Positions 1-8,191 of a DNA stretch of 45,252 nt are shown here, piece after piece. The notes beneath the pieces were generated by a model. The model had not been told where the DNA came from and searched no databases. It was given only the letters and a program-made list of their open reading frames with translations. Source of the stretch: Thermomicrobium sp. Lineage in GTDB: Bacteria; Chloroflexota; Chloroflexia; Thermomicrobiales; Thermomicrobiaceae. The translations under genes and the position numbers were made by a program. The stretch lies in NCBI GenBank assembly GCA_026419575.1, contig JANZZC010000068.1, positions 1 to 45,252 on the forward strand, in the 5' to 3' direction. Within the stretch, counting starts at the first letter, position 1; each line of letters starts with the position of its first letter.

Positions 1-813
1 GCGGTCGACCGCGCGATCGAAGAGGGCGTCACGCTGGTCTCGATGGTCGGAACCATGCTCTGGCGGATGCTCGAGGAGCGGGGCGATCGACCGTACCCGT
101 CGCACCTGCGCGCGGTGCTGCTCGGCGGTGGACCGGCGCCGCGCCTGCTGCTCGATCGCGCGCTCGCGCTGCGCGTGCCGGTGCTGCAGACCTACGGCTT
201 GACGGAAACCGCCTCGCAGTTGGCGACGCTGGCGCCGGAGGACGCGCTGCGGAAGCTGGGTTCCGCCGGGAAACCGCTCTATCCGAACCGCTTGCGCATC
301 GTGCGGGAAGACGGCAGCGTGGCTCCGCCGGGCGAACCAGGCGAGATCGAGGTACAGGGGCCGGTCGTGACGCCGGGCTATTGGCGTCAGCCGGAGCGGA
401 CCGCGCGCGCGTTCCGCGACGGATGGCTGCGGACCGGGGACCTCGGTTACCTCGACGAGGAGGGCTTCCTCTACGTGCTCGACCGGCGGGACGATCTGGT
501 CGTCACCGGTGGCGAGAACGTTTATCCGGCCGAGGTCGAAGCGGTGCTCCTCGCGCACCCAGCGGTCGTCGATGCGGCCGTGATCGGGGTGCCGGATGTC
601 GAGTGGGGGCAGCGGGTGGCTGCTGCTGTCGTCGTGCGGCCGGGTACTGCGGTGACCGAACAGGAGCTCGTGGCGTGGTGCCGGGGGCAGCTGGCCGGCT
701 ACAAGATCCCGCGGGAGATCCGTTTCGTCGGTGAGCTCCCGCGCACTGCGAGTGGCAAGCTCCAGCGCTGGCGCGTGCGCGAACGCTGGGGCACGACTGG
801 GGAGATGGGCTGA
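1..813 (+). CDS. menE: o-Succinylbenzoate-CoA ligase (MenE), C-terminal part, truncated by window start
   Basis: Acyl-adenylate-forming ligase that activates o-succinylbenzoate to its CoA ester in menaquinone synthesis. The open frame runs in from base 1, so the N-terminal half with the P-loop lies outside the window; the ATG at 43 is internal. Visible in order: a LLGGGPAP segment, the adenylate-binding YGLTET motif, SAGKPLYPN, the RTGDLGYLDEEGFLYVLDR hinge region, GGENVYPAEVE, and the C-terminal catalytic lysine in RTASGKLQR. The combination LLGGGPAP + QTYGLTETASQ + SPEDxLRKxGSAGKP is the MenE pattern rather than that of a general fatty acyl-CoA ligase. A related aryl-CoA ligase cannot be fully excluded without the N-terminus. 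A menaquinone-based respiratory chain follows by inference. The gene ends in TGA and is followed by a 1-kb gene-free tract. Confidence 0.85.
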   Translation, partial: AVDRAIEEGVTLVSMVGTMLWRMLEERGDRPYPSHLRAVLLGGGPAPRLLLDRALALRVPVLQTYGLTETASQLATLAPEDALRKLGSAGKPLYPNRLRIVREDGSVAPPGEPGEIEVQGPVVTPGYWRQPERTARAFRDGWLRTGDLGYLDEEGFLYVLDRRDDLVVTGGENVYPAEVEAVLLAHPAVVDAAVIGVPDVEWGQRVAAAVVVRPGTAVTEQELVAWCRGQLAGYKIPREIRFVGELPRTASGKLQRWRVRERWGTTGEMG

Positions 814-1857
814 CCGGCGCTCGCATGCTGCTCGCAGAGCACGCTTTCTCCGTCGCGACGTTCCGTCGGTTTCCGCGGTCGTCCGGCGCTGTGCCCGCGC
901 GAGCGGGTGGCTCCCGGTAGCACCCCACGCAGGGGCGTCGCGTCGACGCTCGGGACCGTGGCGGTCGGATCGCCTCGGCGGGAACGTGCCGATGCGAGCG
1001 CTGTCGGTGCGGCCGAGTCGTGCACGGCGACGGGGCGCGAGCCTCCGCCGCCGGACCCTGGTCGGCGGCTGCCGGGACGCGAGCAGCGATCCCGATCGTC
1101 CGCTTGCCGGCGCGGGCGAGGCGCGGCTCGCGCCGGCCCCGGGACCTGCTGTCGCGCGTGCCCGCGTCCCAGCGGGCTGGTCGTCCGGGGGAGGGCCGCT
1201 ACTTCGCGGGGCCACCGGACTCGACCGGCGGGGAACGCCGCGCAGCGCGCAAACGATCTCCCTCGCACCCGGTCGCTCCCACGGCTGCACGGGAACGGTG
1301 TAGCGGAGCGGCGTAGGCTCCTCGTGCGGGCGAGAGCGGGCGCGGGACAGCGGAGCTGCTGCACTGCAGGCACGGTGGGGCGAGGTCGCCTCGTCCCTGC
1401 GCGGAGAGAGGACGGCGGAGCGGCGACGCTCGGCGGCGCAGCGCCGGATCCCATCGACTGCCGCCGATCCCCACGGTGGGGAAGAGCACGGCTGGCCTGG
1501 GTGGTTCGGGGATCGGCGCACGGAGACGGCAGCCGGATCCGTGAAACGAGGGGGTCACCGACCTGGCCGGTCCGATCGCAGCACGAGTTCGCCCGACGCG
1601 CGGTGCATCGCGAGGGCGCGCCTGTCGGGCCGACCGCGACGTCGGGACCGGCCGGGACGCTGTCCACGACGAGGTATCGGACGAGACGTGGCCGAGCGGA
1701 CACAGCGTCCGTAGCAGCTTGCGGCCCGCATCGGGGTGGACATCGGAGGGCGGTTCCCGGAGATGTCTCGGCGGTGGCCGATTGCCCGAGGACACGCGGA
1801 CACCGTACAATGCGCGGAGGCGAGAGCAGCGTCCGGGCATGCTGAACGGGGTGGGGC
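814..1857. other. Long intergenic tract, no credible gene
   Basis: About 1.04 kb between menE and the malic enzyme gene. Open frames exist on both strands, as expected in GC-rich DNA, but their translations are Arg/Gly/Ala/Pro-rich, lack any recognisable motif, have no ribosome binding site that fits, and none is preferred over its antisense partner. I see no tRNA-like cloverleaf, no tandem repeat and no transposase remnant. The only supported element is a sigma-70-like promoter near its right end (1782-1811). It could be a decayed gene, a long leader or an unannotated RNA; nothing seen decides this. Confidence 0.5.
1782..1811 (+). promoter_or_regulatory. Sigma-70-like promoter for the malic enzyme gene
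   Basis: TTGCCC (1782-1787), 18-bp spacer, TACAAT (1806-1811). The predicted transcript start near 1818 gives a leader of about 40 nt before the ATG at 1858. The hexamer matches are 4/6 and 5/6. Confidence 0.5.
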
Positions 1858-4371
1858 ATGTATCTGCTCGATCAGCCAGATGCAGCGTTGGCGTACCGGC
1901 GGCAGTATCGGGGGCTGATCGGGATCACGAGCAAGGTGCCGCTGCGCGACCGCGCGATGTTGAGCCTCGTCTACACGCCGGGAGTGGCTGAAGCCTGCCG
2001 GGTGATCAGTCAGGACGAGGTCGCTTCCTTCGACCTGACCGGTCGAGGCAACACGGTCGCCATCCTGACGGACGCGTCGGACCTCTTCGGTCCGACGCGC
2101 GCGCCGGTCGAGGCGGCGCTCCCGCTGCTCGAGGCCAAGGCGGTGCTCTTCAAGACGTTCGCCGGTGTCGACGCCGTACCGATCGGTGTCGATCTGACCG
2201 ATCCGCTCGAGATCGTCGAGGTCGCGCGTTCGCTCATCCCGACCTTCGGTGCCATCTGTCTCGATCACATCCGGGCGCCGCACAGCTTCACGATCCAGGA
2301 TCACCTCGAGAAGGCAGCGCCGATCCCGGTCTTCTCCAACCAGCATCACGGGACGGCGATCCTCGTGCTCGGAGCGCTCAAGAACGCGCTCGAGGTCGTC
2401 GGGAAGCGACTCGAGCAGGTGCGGGTCGTCATCGCCGGGGCTGGCTTGGCCGGGATCGGTGTCGCGCGCCTCCTGACGCGCGTGGGCGTCAAGGACCTCA
2501 TCGTCTGCGACCGGGCCGGCGCGATCTATCTCGGGCGACCCTACCGGATGAACTGGGCGAAAGCGTATCTCGCGAAGGAGACGAACCCGGAACGGCGCCG
2601 CGGCTCGCTCGCCGAAGTGCTGGAGGGGGCCGACGTCTTCATCGGCCTGGCGCGGGGGAACATCCTGACGCCGGAGATGGTCGCGAAGATGGCGCCGGAT
2701 CCGATCGTCTTCGCGCTCGCCCTCCCGACGCCCGAGATCGACCCGACGTTGGCGCGGCAAGCGGGAGCGGCGGTCGTGGCGACCGGCCGCTCCGACTATC
2801 CCAATATGATGGACGTCTCGCTCGTTTTCCCCGGTGTCTTCCGCGGGCTTCTGGACTCCGGTGCTCGCAATATCCGGCTGCGGACGCTCATCTACGCGGC
2901 CGAAGCGCTGGCCGGTCTCGTGCCGCCGGAGCAGCGAGGCCCGGACCACATCGTGCCGCAGATCTTCGATTTCCGGGTCGCGCCGGCGATCGCCGCCGCG
3001 GTCGTGCAGGCGGCGCTCGAGACGGGCGAGGCGACGCGGCCGGTCGACCCGCAGCAGGTCGCCGAGAATACCAGGCGGTACATCTACGAGGGGGCGTTCG
3101 AGCCGCCGCGACCCTCGAACCGACGACCGCGGTCGCTGGCCGAGCAGGCCCTGGATCTGCGCCGGCGCTACCGCGGCGTCCTGGAGATCCGCAGCAAGCT
3201 GCCGGTCCGCGATCACCACATCCTCAACCTGCTTTACCTCCCCCCGGCGGCGCTGGCACCGGTCGAGGAGGTACGGAAGCACCGCGAGGCGGTCTACGAC
3301 CTGACCGTGAAAGGAAACCTGGTCGCGATCGTGACCGACGGGAGCGCGGTGCTCGGCCTCGGCGATATCGGGCCGCAGGCCGCATTGCCGGTGATGGAGG
3401 GGAAGGCGGTCCTCTTCCAGTCGCTCGGGGGTGTCGAGGCGTTCCCGATCTGCGTCGCCGAGCGCGATCCTGAGCGGATCGTCGATATCGTCACAGCCAT
3501 CGCCCCCTCGTTCGGCGGCATCAATCTCGAGGACATTTCGGCGCCCCGGTGCTTCGAAATCGAGGCGGCGCTCAAGGAGCGCCTCGATATGCCGGTGTTC
3601 CACGACGACCAGCACGGCACGGCGATCGTCGTCTTGGCTGGCCTCATCAACGCGTTCAAGCTCCGGGGAACGCCGCTCAGCGAGGCGCGCATCGTCATCA
3701 ACGGCGCCGGAGCGGCTGGCATCGCGACGGCCAAACTCTTGCTGGTGTATGGAGTGGGAGACGTCGTCCTCTGCGACCGGCACGGCGCGATCTACCGCGA
3801 GCGGGAAGTTGGCATGAACCGCTACAAGATGGAGATCGCCCGATTGACGAACAAAGCGGGCGTGCGAGGCAGCCTCGCCGAGGTGCTCGCCGGTGCCGAC
3901 GCGTTCGTCGGCCTCTCGAGCCCGAACATCTTGACGCCGGAGATGATCCGGACGATGGCGCTCGATCCCATCATCTTCGCGCTCGCCAATCCCGATCCGG
4001 AGATTCATCCCGACCTGGCGCTTGAAGCCGGTGCCCTGGTGGTCGCGACGGGGCGCTCCGACTTCCCGAACCAAGTCAACAACTCGCTCGCGTTCCCGGG
4101 CGTCTTCCGCGGTGCGCTCGACGTGCGGGCGCGCGACATCAACGATGCGATGAAGCTGGCCGCTGCCCAGGCGATCGCCGGGTTGGTCTCGCCGCGCCAG
4201 CTGTCGCCCCAGTACATCATCCCGGACAGCCTGGATCTCAACGTTCCTCCGGCCGTCGCGGCGGCGGTCGCCCGAGCGGCGATCGAGACGGGCGTCGCAC
4301 GGGTCCAGCTGGACCCCGAGGAGATCGCGGCGCGAACCCGGGAGCTTCTCTACGAAGGGGTGCGCCACTGA
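1858..4371 (+). CDS. Tandem-duplicated malic enzyme (two malic enzyme units in one chain)
   Basis: The 837-aa chain is about twice the length of small bacterial malic enzymes and consists of two homologous units, residues ~1-415 and ~425-837. The reaction expected from the family is NAD(P)-dependent oxidative decarboxylation of malate to pyruvate. Unit 2 keeps the metal ligands ED (558-559) and DD (583-584), the GLGDIGP loop, MEGKA lysine, GAGAAG Rossmann turn, NPDPE and QVNNS. Its early substrate loop is changed to YLPPAALAP. Unit 1 keeps the canonical YTPGVAEAC loop (39-47), the lysine in LEAKA and the GAGLAG turn. It has lost the metal and malate residues: ED is DH (136-137), DD is NQ (161-162), NPDPE is LPTPE and VNN is MDV. 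Unit 1 alone is therefore very probably not catalytic. ATG at 1858 follows GGGGTGGGG. It could be an intramolecular pseudo-dimer; activity and cofactor are not deducible here. Confidence 0.85.
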   Translation: MYLLDQPDAALAYRRQYRGLIGITSKVPLRDRAMLSLVYTPGVAEACRVISQDEVASFDLTGRGNTVAILTDASDLFGPTRAPVEAALPLLEAKAVLFKTFAGVDAVPIGVDLTDPLEIVEVARSLIPTFGAICLDHIRAPHSFTIQDHLEKAAPIPVFSNQHHGTAILVLGALKNALEVVGKRLEQVRVVIAGAGLAGIGVARLLTRVGVKDLIVCDRAGAIYLGRPYRMNWAKAYLAKETNPERRRGSLAEVLEGADVFIGLARGNILTPEMVAKMAPDPIVFALALPTPEIDPTLARQAGAAVVATGRSDYPNMMDVSLVFPGVFRGLLDSGARNIRLRTLIYAAEALAGLVPPEQRGPDHIVPQIFDFRVAPAIAAAVVQAALETGEATRPVDPQQVAENTRRYIYEGAFEPPRPSNRRPRSLAEQALDLRRRYRGVLEIRSKLPVRDHHILNLLYLPPAALAPVEEVRKHREAVYDLTVKGNLVAIVTDGSAVLGLGDIGPQAALPVMEGKAVLFQSLGGVEAFPICVAERDPERIVDIVTAIAPSFGGINLEDISAPRCFEIEAALKERLDMPVFHDDQHGTAIVVLAGLINAFKLRGTPLSEARIVINGAGAAGIATAKLLLVYGVGDVVLCDRHGAIYREREVGMNRYKMEIARLTNKAGVRGSLAEVLAGADAFVGLSSPNILTPEMIRTMALDPIIFALANPDPEIHPDLALEAGALVVATGRSDFPNQVNNSLAFPGVFRGALDVRARDINDAMKLAAAQAIAGLVSPRQLSPQYIIPDSLDLNVPPAVAAAVARAAIETGVARVQLDPEEIAARTRELLYEGVRH

Positions 4372-4422
4372 GCGTGCGGTGGCGCTCGCCGGTTACGGTA
4401 AAACCGAGAGGGAGAGGCGGCG

Positions 4423-5409
4423 ATGTGGGGAACGCTCGTCGTGTTCCTGGTGACGGCCGGCGTCGTCGTCCTGACCGGCTGGGAACTGACGCGACGAGCG
4501 GAAGTCCTCGCTGAGCGTACCGGGCTCGGGCATGCCTGGGTCGGGGCGATCGTCCTCGCTGCCGCGACGTCGATGCCGGAACTCTCGGTCGATCTCATCG
4601 CCGTGCGGAGCGGGGCAGCCAATTTCGCGATCGGCGACCTGTTCGGCTCGTGCATGGTCAACATGCTGGTGCTGGCGGTCGCTGATCTTCTGACTCCTCA
4701 AGTACGGATCTTGACGCGCGTCGTGATCGATCAGGCGCTCGCCGGCGTGCTGGCGATCGTGGTTCTCGCACTGGCTGCTCTGGGGGTTGTGGCCGGTCGA
4801 GTGCTCGTCGTCGGCGGAGCGAGTTGGGCGACGTTGCTCATCGGCCTCGTCTACCTATGGGGTGCATGGCTCCTGCACGTCACCCGTCGAGCGCGCGTGC
4901 TCCCGGTACCGGTCGAAGTACCGGAGCACCAGCGCGCTCCGCTCCCGCTGATCGTGCTCCGTTTCGTGCTGGCGACCGCGGTCCTCGTCGCGGCCGCCTG
5001 GTTCCTGATCCGGTTAGCCGAAGCGTTGGTGGAGCAGCTGGGGCTGACGCAGGGCTTCTTCGGGATCGCAGTCCTCGCGGTGGTGACCTCCCTGCCCGAG
5101 GCCGTCGTTTCTGCTGCGGGTATCCGTGCTGGTTCCTACGATCTCGTCGTCGGTAACCTGCTCGGTAGCAATGCGGTCAACATGGTGATTCTGCTCGCGC
5201 TCGATCTGGCCGACGGCGGGGGGCCGCTGCTCGCTGCGGCGGAACCGACCGTGCTGGTCGGCAACTTGTTCGCGATCGTGCTCACCGCGCTCGTGGTGCT
5301 CGGAACGCTCAGCCAGGCCGAATCGCGGTACCGCCTGCTCGACCCCGGCGCCGTTCCGGTCGTCCTCGGGTACGTGGTCGGACTCGTCCTCGTGTACTCC
5401 TTCATGTAG
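4423..5409 (+). CDS. Sodium/calcium exchanger (CaCA) family membrane protein
   Basis: Integral membrane antiporter of 328 aa with about ten hydrophobic segments arranged as two inverted halves. The alpha-1 repeat reads AAATSMPELSVDLIAVRSG...GDLFGSCMVNM and the alpha-2 repeat AVVTSLPEAVVSAAGIRAG...GNLLGSNAVNM. Both contain the family's conserved TS(M/L)PE glutamate and the G(N/D)LxGS motif that line the ion site. By family it exchanges Ca2+ (or another cation) for Na+ or H+. Alpha-1 has GDLFGS where YrbG-like proteins usually have GNxxGS, so the ion preference is uncertain. The ATG at 4423 has GAGAGG upstream; the gene sits 51 nt after the malic enzyme stop. Its last 8 bases overlap the tail of the convergent P-type ATPase gene, which pairs two cation transporters at one locus. 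Confidence 0.85.
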   Translation: MWGTLVVFLVTAGVVVLTGWELTRRAEVLAERTGLGHAWVGAIVLAAATSMPELSVDLIAVRSGAANFAIGDLFGSCMVNMLVLAVADLLTPQVRILTRVVIDQALAGVLAIVVLALAALGVVAGRVLVVGGASWATLLIGLVYLWGAWLLHVTRRARVLPVPVEVPEHQRAPLPLIVLRFVLATAVLVAAAWFLIRLAEALVEQLGLTQGFFGIAVLAVVTSLPEAVVSAAGIRAGSYDLVVGNLLGSNAVNMVILLALDLADGGGPLLAAAEPTVLVGNLFAIVLTALVVLGTLSQAESRYRLLDPGAVPVVLGYVVGLVLVYSFM

Positions 5410-8191
5410 TTCTGTGCGGTGCCGCGCTCGTGAGTTCCCAGGAGGCATAGGGCCAGCGTCGGCGGATCGCTTTGTGCAGTTCCACCGCGACGACGATCGT
5501 CCCGGCGACCAGGAGCATCCGCGGCCAGAGTTCGATGGCGATCGGCTCCACCCGCAGGACATATTGCATGAACGGAAGATGCAACGCGACGACATGCAGG
5601 GCCAGAGCCGCGGTAGTGCCGACGAAAAGGAAGCGATTCGAGAGCGGCGGGATCCGGAAGAGCGACTGGGTACTCGAACGAGCGTTCCCGACCTGGAACG
5701 TTTGGAAGAGAACCACCGTCGTCAGCGCGACGGTGCGGGCGAGGTCGAGCGAGCCGTACTCGGCGAGCGTGCGTTCGAAGATCCAGAGCGTGCCGACCGT
5801 CATGACGATACCGCTCAGCGCGACCCGTTCCCAGAGGAGCGCCGAGAGGATGCCTTCGCGGCGAGGTCGTGGGCGACGGCGCATCAGGTCGCCCTCTTTC
5901 GGTTCGACGGCGAGCGCGATGTCCTGCACGCCGTTGGTCACCAGATTGACCCAGAGCAATTGCGCCGGATAGAAGGGGAGCGGAAGATCGAGGAAGATGG
6001 CCGTCGGGAGGAGGAAAACCATCGCCGCACTGGTCGAGAGCAGGAAGAACGTCGCTTTGCGCAGGTTGTCGGCAGCGGCTCGCCCTTCTTCCACCGCAGC
6101 GGCGATCGTGACGAAGTTGTCGTCGGCGAGGACGATGTCCGCTGCCTCCCGGGCGACGTCGGTCCCGCTCCGTCCCATCGCGACGCCGACGTCGGCGGCC
6201 CGGAGCGCGGGCGCGTCGTTGACGCCGTCTCCGGTCACGGCGACGGTTTCGCCGAGCGCTTGTAAGGCACGGACGATCCGCAGCTTCTGTTCCGGCTCGA
6301 CGCGCGCGTAGACGTTGACGGTACGCACCCGGTCGCGGAGCGCGTCGTCGTCGAGGCGAGCGAGGTCGCGGCCGGTGAGCACGGGGCTTCCCGGCGGCGC
6401 GATCCCGAGCTCGGCGGCGATGGCCGCCGCGGTCTCGGCGTGATCGCCGGTGATCATCAGGACGCGCACGCCGGCAGCGTGGCACTGCACGATCGCCTCC
6501 TTGACGCCTGATCGGGGTGGGTCCCAGAGGGCCACTAGCCCGAGGAAGACGAGGCCGCTCAGGTCAGCGAAGGCTCGCTCGTCCCGTTCCGTCGTCTCTC
6601 CGGTGGCGACGCCCAGGACGCGGAAGCCGCGGCGGGCCAGCGATGCCGCGGCCTCGAGGACAGTGGCGCGATCGAGCTCGACCGCGCCAGCGTCGCTCAA
6701 CCAGTGGGAACACATCTCCAGAACGCGTTCCGGTGCCCCCTTCACGAACACGATCGGCCGTTCGTCGGTCGCGCAGAGGATCGCGGCGAAGCGGCGTTCC
6801 GGCTCGAACGGAAGCACAGCGACCTGCGGGAAGCGCTGGCGCAGCTCGGACACGTCGGCCAGTGTCCGCTGAGCGGCGACGAGGAGCGCGATGTCGGTCG
6901 GATCGCCGACGCCGAGCTGGTCGTCATGCGGATCGCTGGCGAGTTGCGCTTCGTTGGCCAGCGCGCCACCGAGAAGGACGAGCTCGTGCGGTGCCAGGCG
7001 CTGGAGGAGCGTCCCGAAAGCGAGGCGTTCCGGGAGTTCGATGGTCCGCGTCACCGGCTCGGTGGGGCCGGTGGAGATTTCGCGTTCGTGGCCGGCTGCC
7101 CAGACGAAGCGTAGCGTCATCCGGTTTTCGGTCAGGGTGCCCGTCTTGTCGGATCCGATCACGGTGGTGCTCCCGAGCGTCTCGACGGCAGGCAGATGGC
7201 GGACGATCGCGTTGCGTCGTGCCATCCGCTGGACGCTCACCGCGAGCACGATCGTCAGGATGACCGGCAGGCTTTCCGGTACGATGGCGACGGCCGCACC
7301 GACCGCGAAGGCGAGTACCGTCCCGAGTGCGTCGCCTCGTGCGATGCCGAACGCGGCGATCGCGAGAATGCCGAGGAGAACGAAAAGCGTGATGGTTCGC
7401 GCGAAGCGGGCGAGCTGCTGCTGGAGGGGTGTCACCGGCGCGGCCTCGCGTTGCGCGATCGCACCGATACGACCGACCTCCGTGCGTGGTCCGGTCGCCA
7501 CGACGACGCCGCGGCCGCGGCCGCTGGTGACGACGGTGCCGAGGTAGGCCATCGAGGTGCGATCCGCGAGGGGCGTCTCCGGGTCGACCGGGTCGACCCG
7601 CTTGGCGACCGGGACCGATTCGCCGGTCAATACCGACTCGTCGATCATCAGGGCGACCGCCGTGATCAACCGGAGATCGGCCGGGACGCGCGTGCCCGAT
7701 TCGAGCACCACGATGTCCCCGGGCACGAGTTCGGTGCTCTCGACGACTCGCTCGATACCGTCGCGGAGAGCTCGGGCTTTCGGAGCGAGGTACCGCATGA
7801 GCGAGCGGATCGCCGATTCGGCCCGCCACTCCTGGACGAATCCGAAGAAGGCGTTGATCGCGAGTGCCGCGACGATGACGCTCGCGTCGATCCATTCCCC
7901 GAGGGCGGCTGCGACGACCGCGGCGAGGAGGAGCGCGACGACGAGCGGGCTGGCGAACTGACGGATCAGGATGACCAGCGGGTTGGGTGGCGGTATTTCG
8001 GCCAAGCGGTTGGGCCCGAAGACGGCGAGGCGACGCCGTGCTTCGACCGAGGTGAGGCCTTGCGGGGAACTCGCGAGCGCCTGCAACGCTTCCTCGGCGG
8101 GAAGCGCGTGCCACGGCAGGTCGAGCGGGAGCGTCGGCGGCCCACCGGTCGGGCGCGTTACGGGCGTTCCGTCTTCACGGATTCCTATCAT
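5402..8191 (-). CDS. P-type cation-transporting ATPase (P2-like), specificity unclear
   Basis: Membrane pump of 929 aa that couples ATP hydrolysis to cation transport. Visible parts are an N-terminal cation-ATPase domain, the actuator TGES (189-192), TM4 motif VPESLP (304-309), phosphorylation site SDKTGTLT with Asp348, KGAPE nucleotide-binding region, TGDGVNDAPAL hinge and six C-terminal helices. Compared with SERCA, the TM4 Glu is kept, but TM5 reads STSAAM where SERCA has SNVGE (Asn and Glu lost), and TM6 reads WVNLVTNG where SERCA has WVNLVTDG (Asp to Asn). Ca2+ site I would thus be missing, so the ion could be Ca2+ with one site, Mg2+, K+/Na+ or another. The ATG at 8191 overlaps the stop of the upstream USP-CBS gene (ATGA); a longer open frame upstream is an Arg-rich artefact inside that gene. 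Confidence 0.85.
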   Translation of the reverse strand: MIGIREDGTPVTRPTGGPPTLPLDLPWHALPAEEALQALASSPQGLTSVEARRRLAVFGPNRLAEIPPPNPLVILIRQFASPLVVALLLAAVVAAALGEWIDASVIVAALAINAFFGFVQEWRAESAIRSLMRYLAPKARALRDGIERVVESTELVPGDIVVLESGTRVPADLRLITAVALMIDESVLTGESVPVAKRVDPVDPETPLADRTSMAYLGTVVTSGRGRGVVVATGPRTEVGRIGAIAQREAAPVTPLQQQLARFARTITLFVLLGILAIAAFGIARGDALGTVLAFAVGAAVAIVPESLPVILTIVLAVSVQRMARRNAIVRHLPAVETLGSTTVIGSDKTGTLTENRMTLRFVWAAGHEREISTGPTEPVTRTIELPERLAFGTLLQRLAPHELVLLGGALANEAQLASDPHDDQLGVGDPTDIALLVAAQRTLADVSELRQRFPQVAVLPFEPERRFAAILCATDERPIVFVKGAPERVLEMCSHWLSDAGAVELDRATVLEAAASLARRGFRVLGVATGETTERDERAFADLSGLVFLGLVALWDPPRSGVKEAIVQCHAAGVRVLMITGDHAETAAAIAAELGIAPPGSPVLTGRDLARLDDDALRDRVRTVNVYARVEPEQKLRIVRALQALGETVAVTGDGVNDAPALRAADVGVAMGRSGTDVAREAADIVLADDNFVTIAAAVEEGRAAADNLRKATFFLLSTSAAMVFLLPTAIFLDLPLPFYPAQLLWVNLVTNGVQDIALAVEPKEGDLMRRRPRPRREGILSALLWERVALSGIVMTVGTLWIFERTLAEYGSLDLARTVALTTVVLFQTFQVGNARSSTQSLFRIPPLSNRFLFVGTTAALALHVVALHLPFMQYVLRVEPIAIELWPRMLLVAGTIVVAVELHKAIRRRWPYASWELTSAAPHRTT

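Noticed and set aside
907-1845. Open frames in the first gene-free tract (for example 312 codons plus strand, 386 codons minus strand)
   Set aside because: No family resemblance, biased Arg/Gly/Pro composition, both strands equally open, no supporting start signals.
1555-4368. Antisense open frame of 937 codons across the malic enzyme gene
   Set aside because: Arg/Asp/Glu-rich shadow in the opposite strand of a clearly coding gene; no motif and no ribosome binding site. GC-rich codon bias creates such frames.
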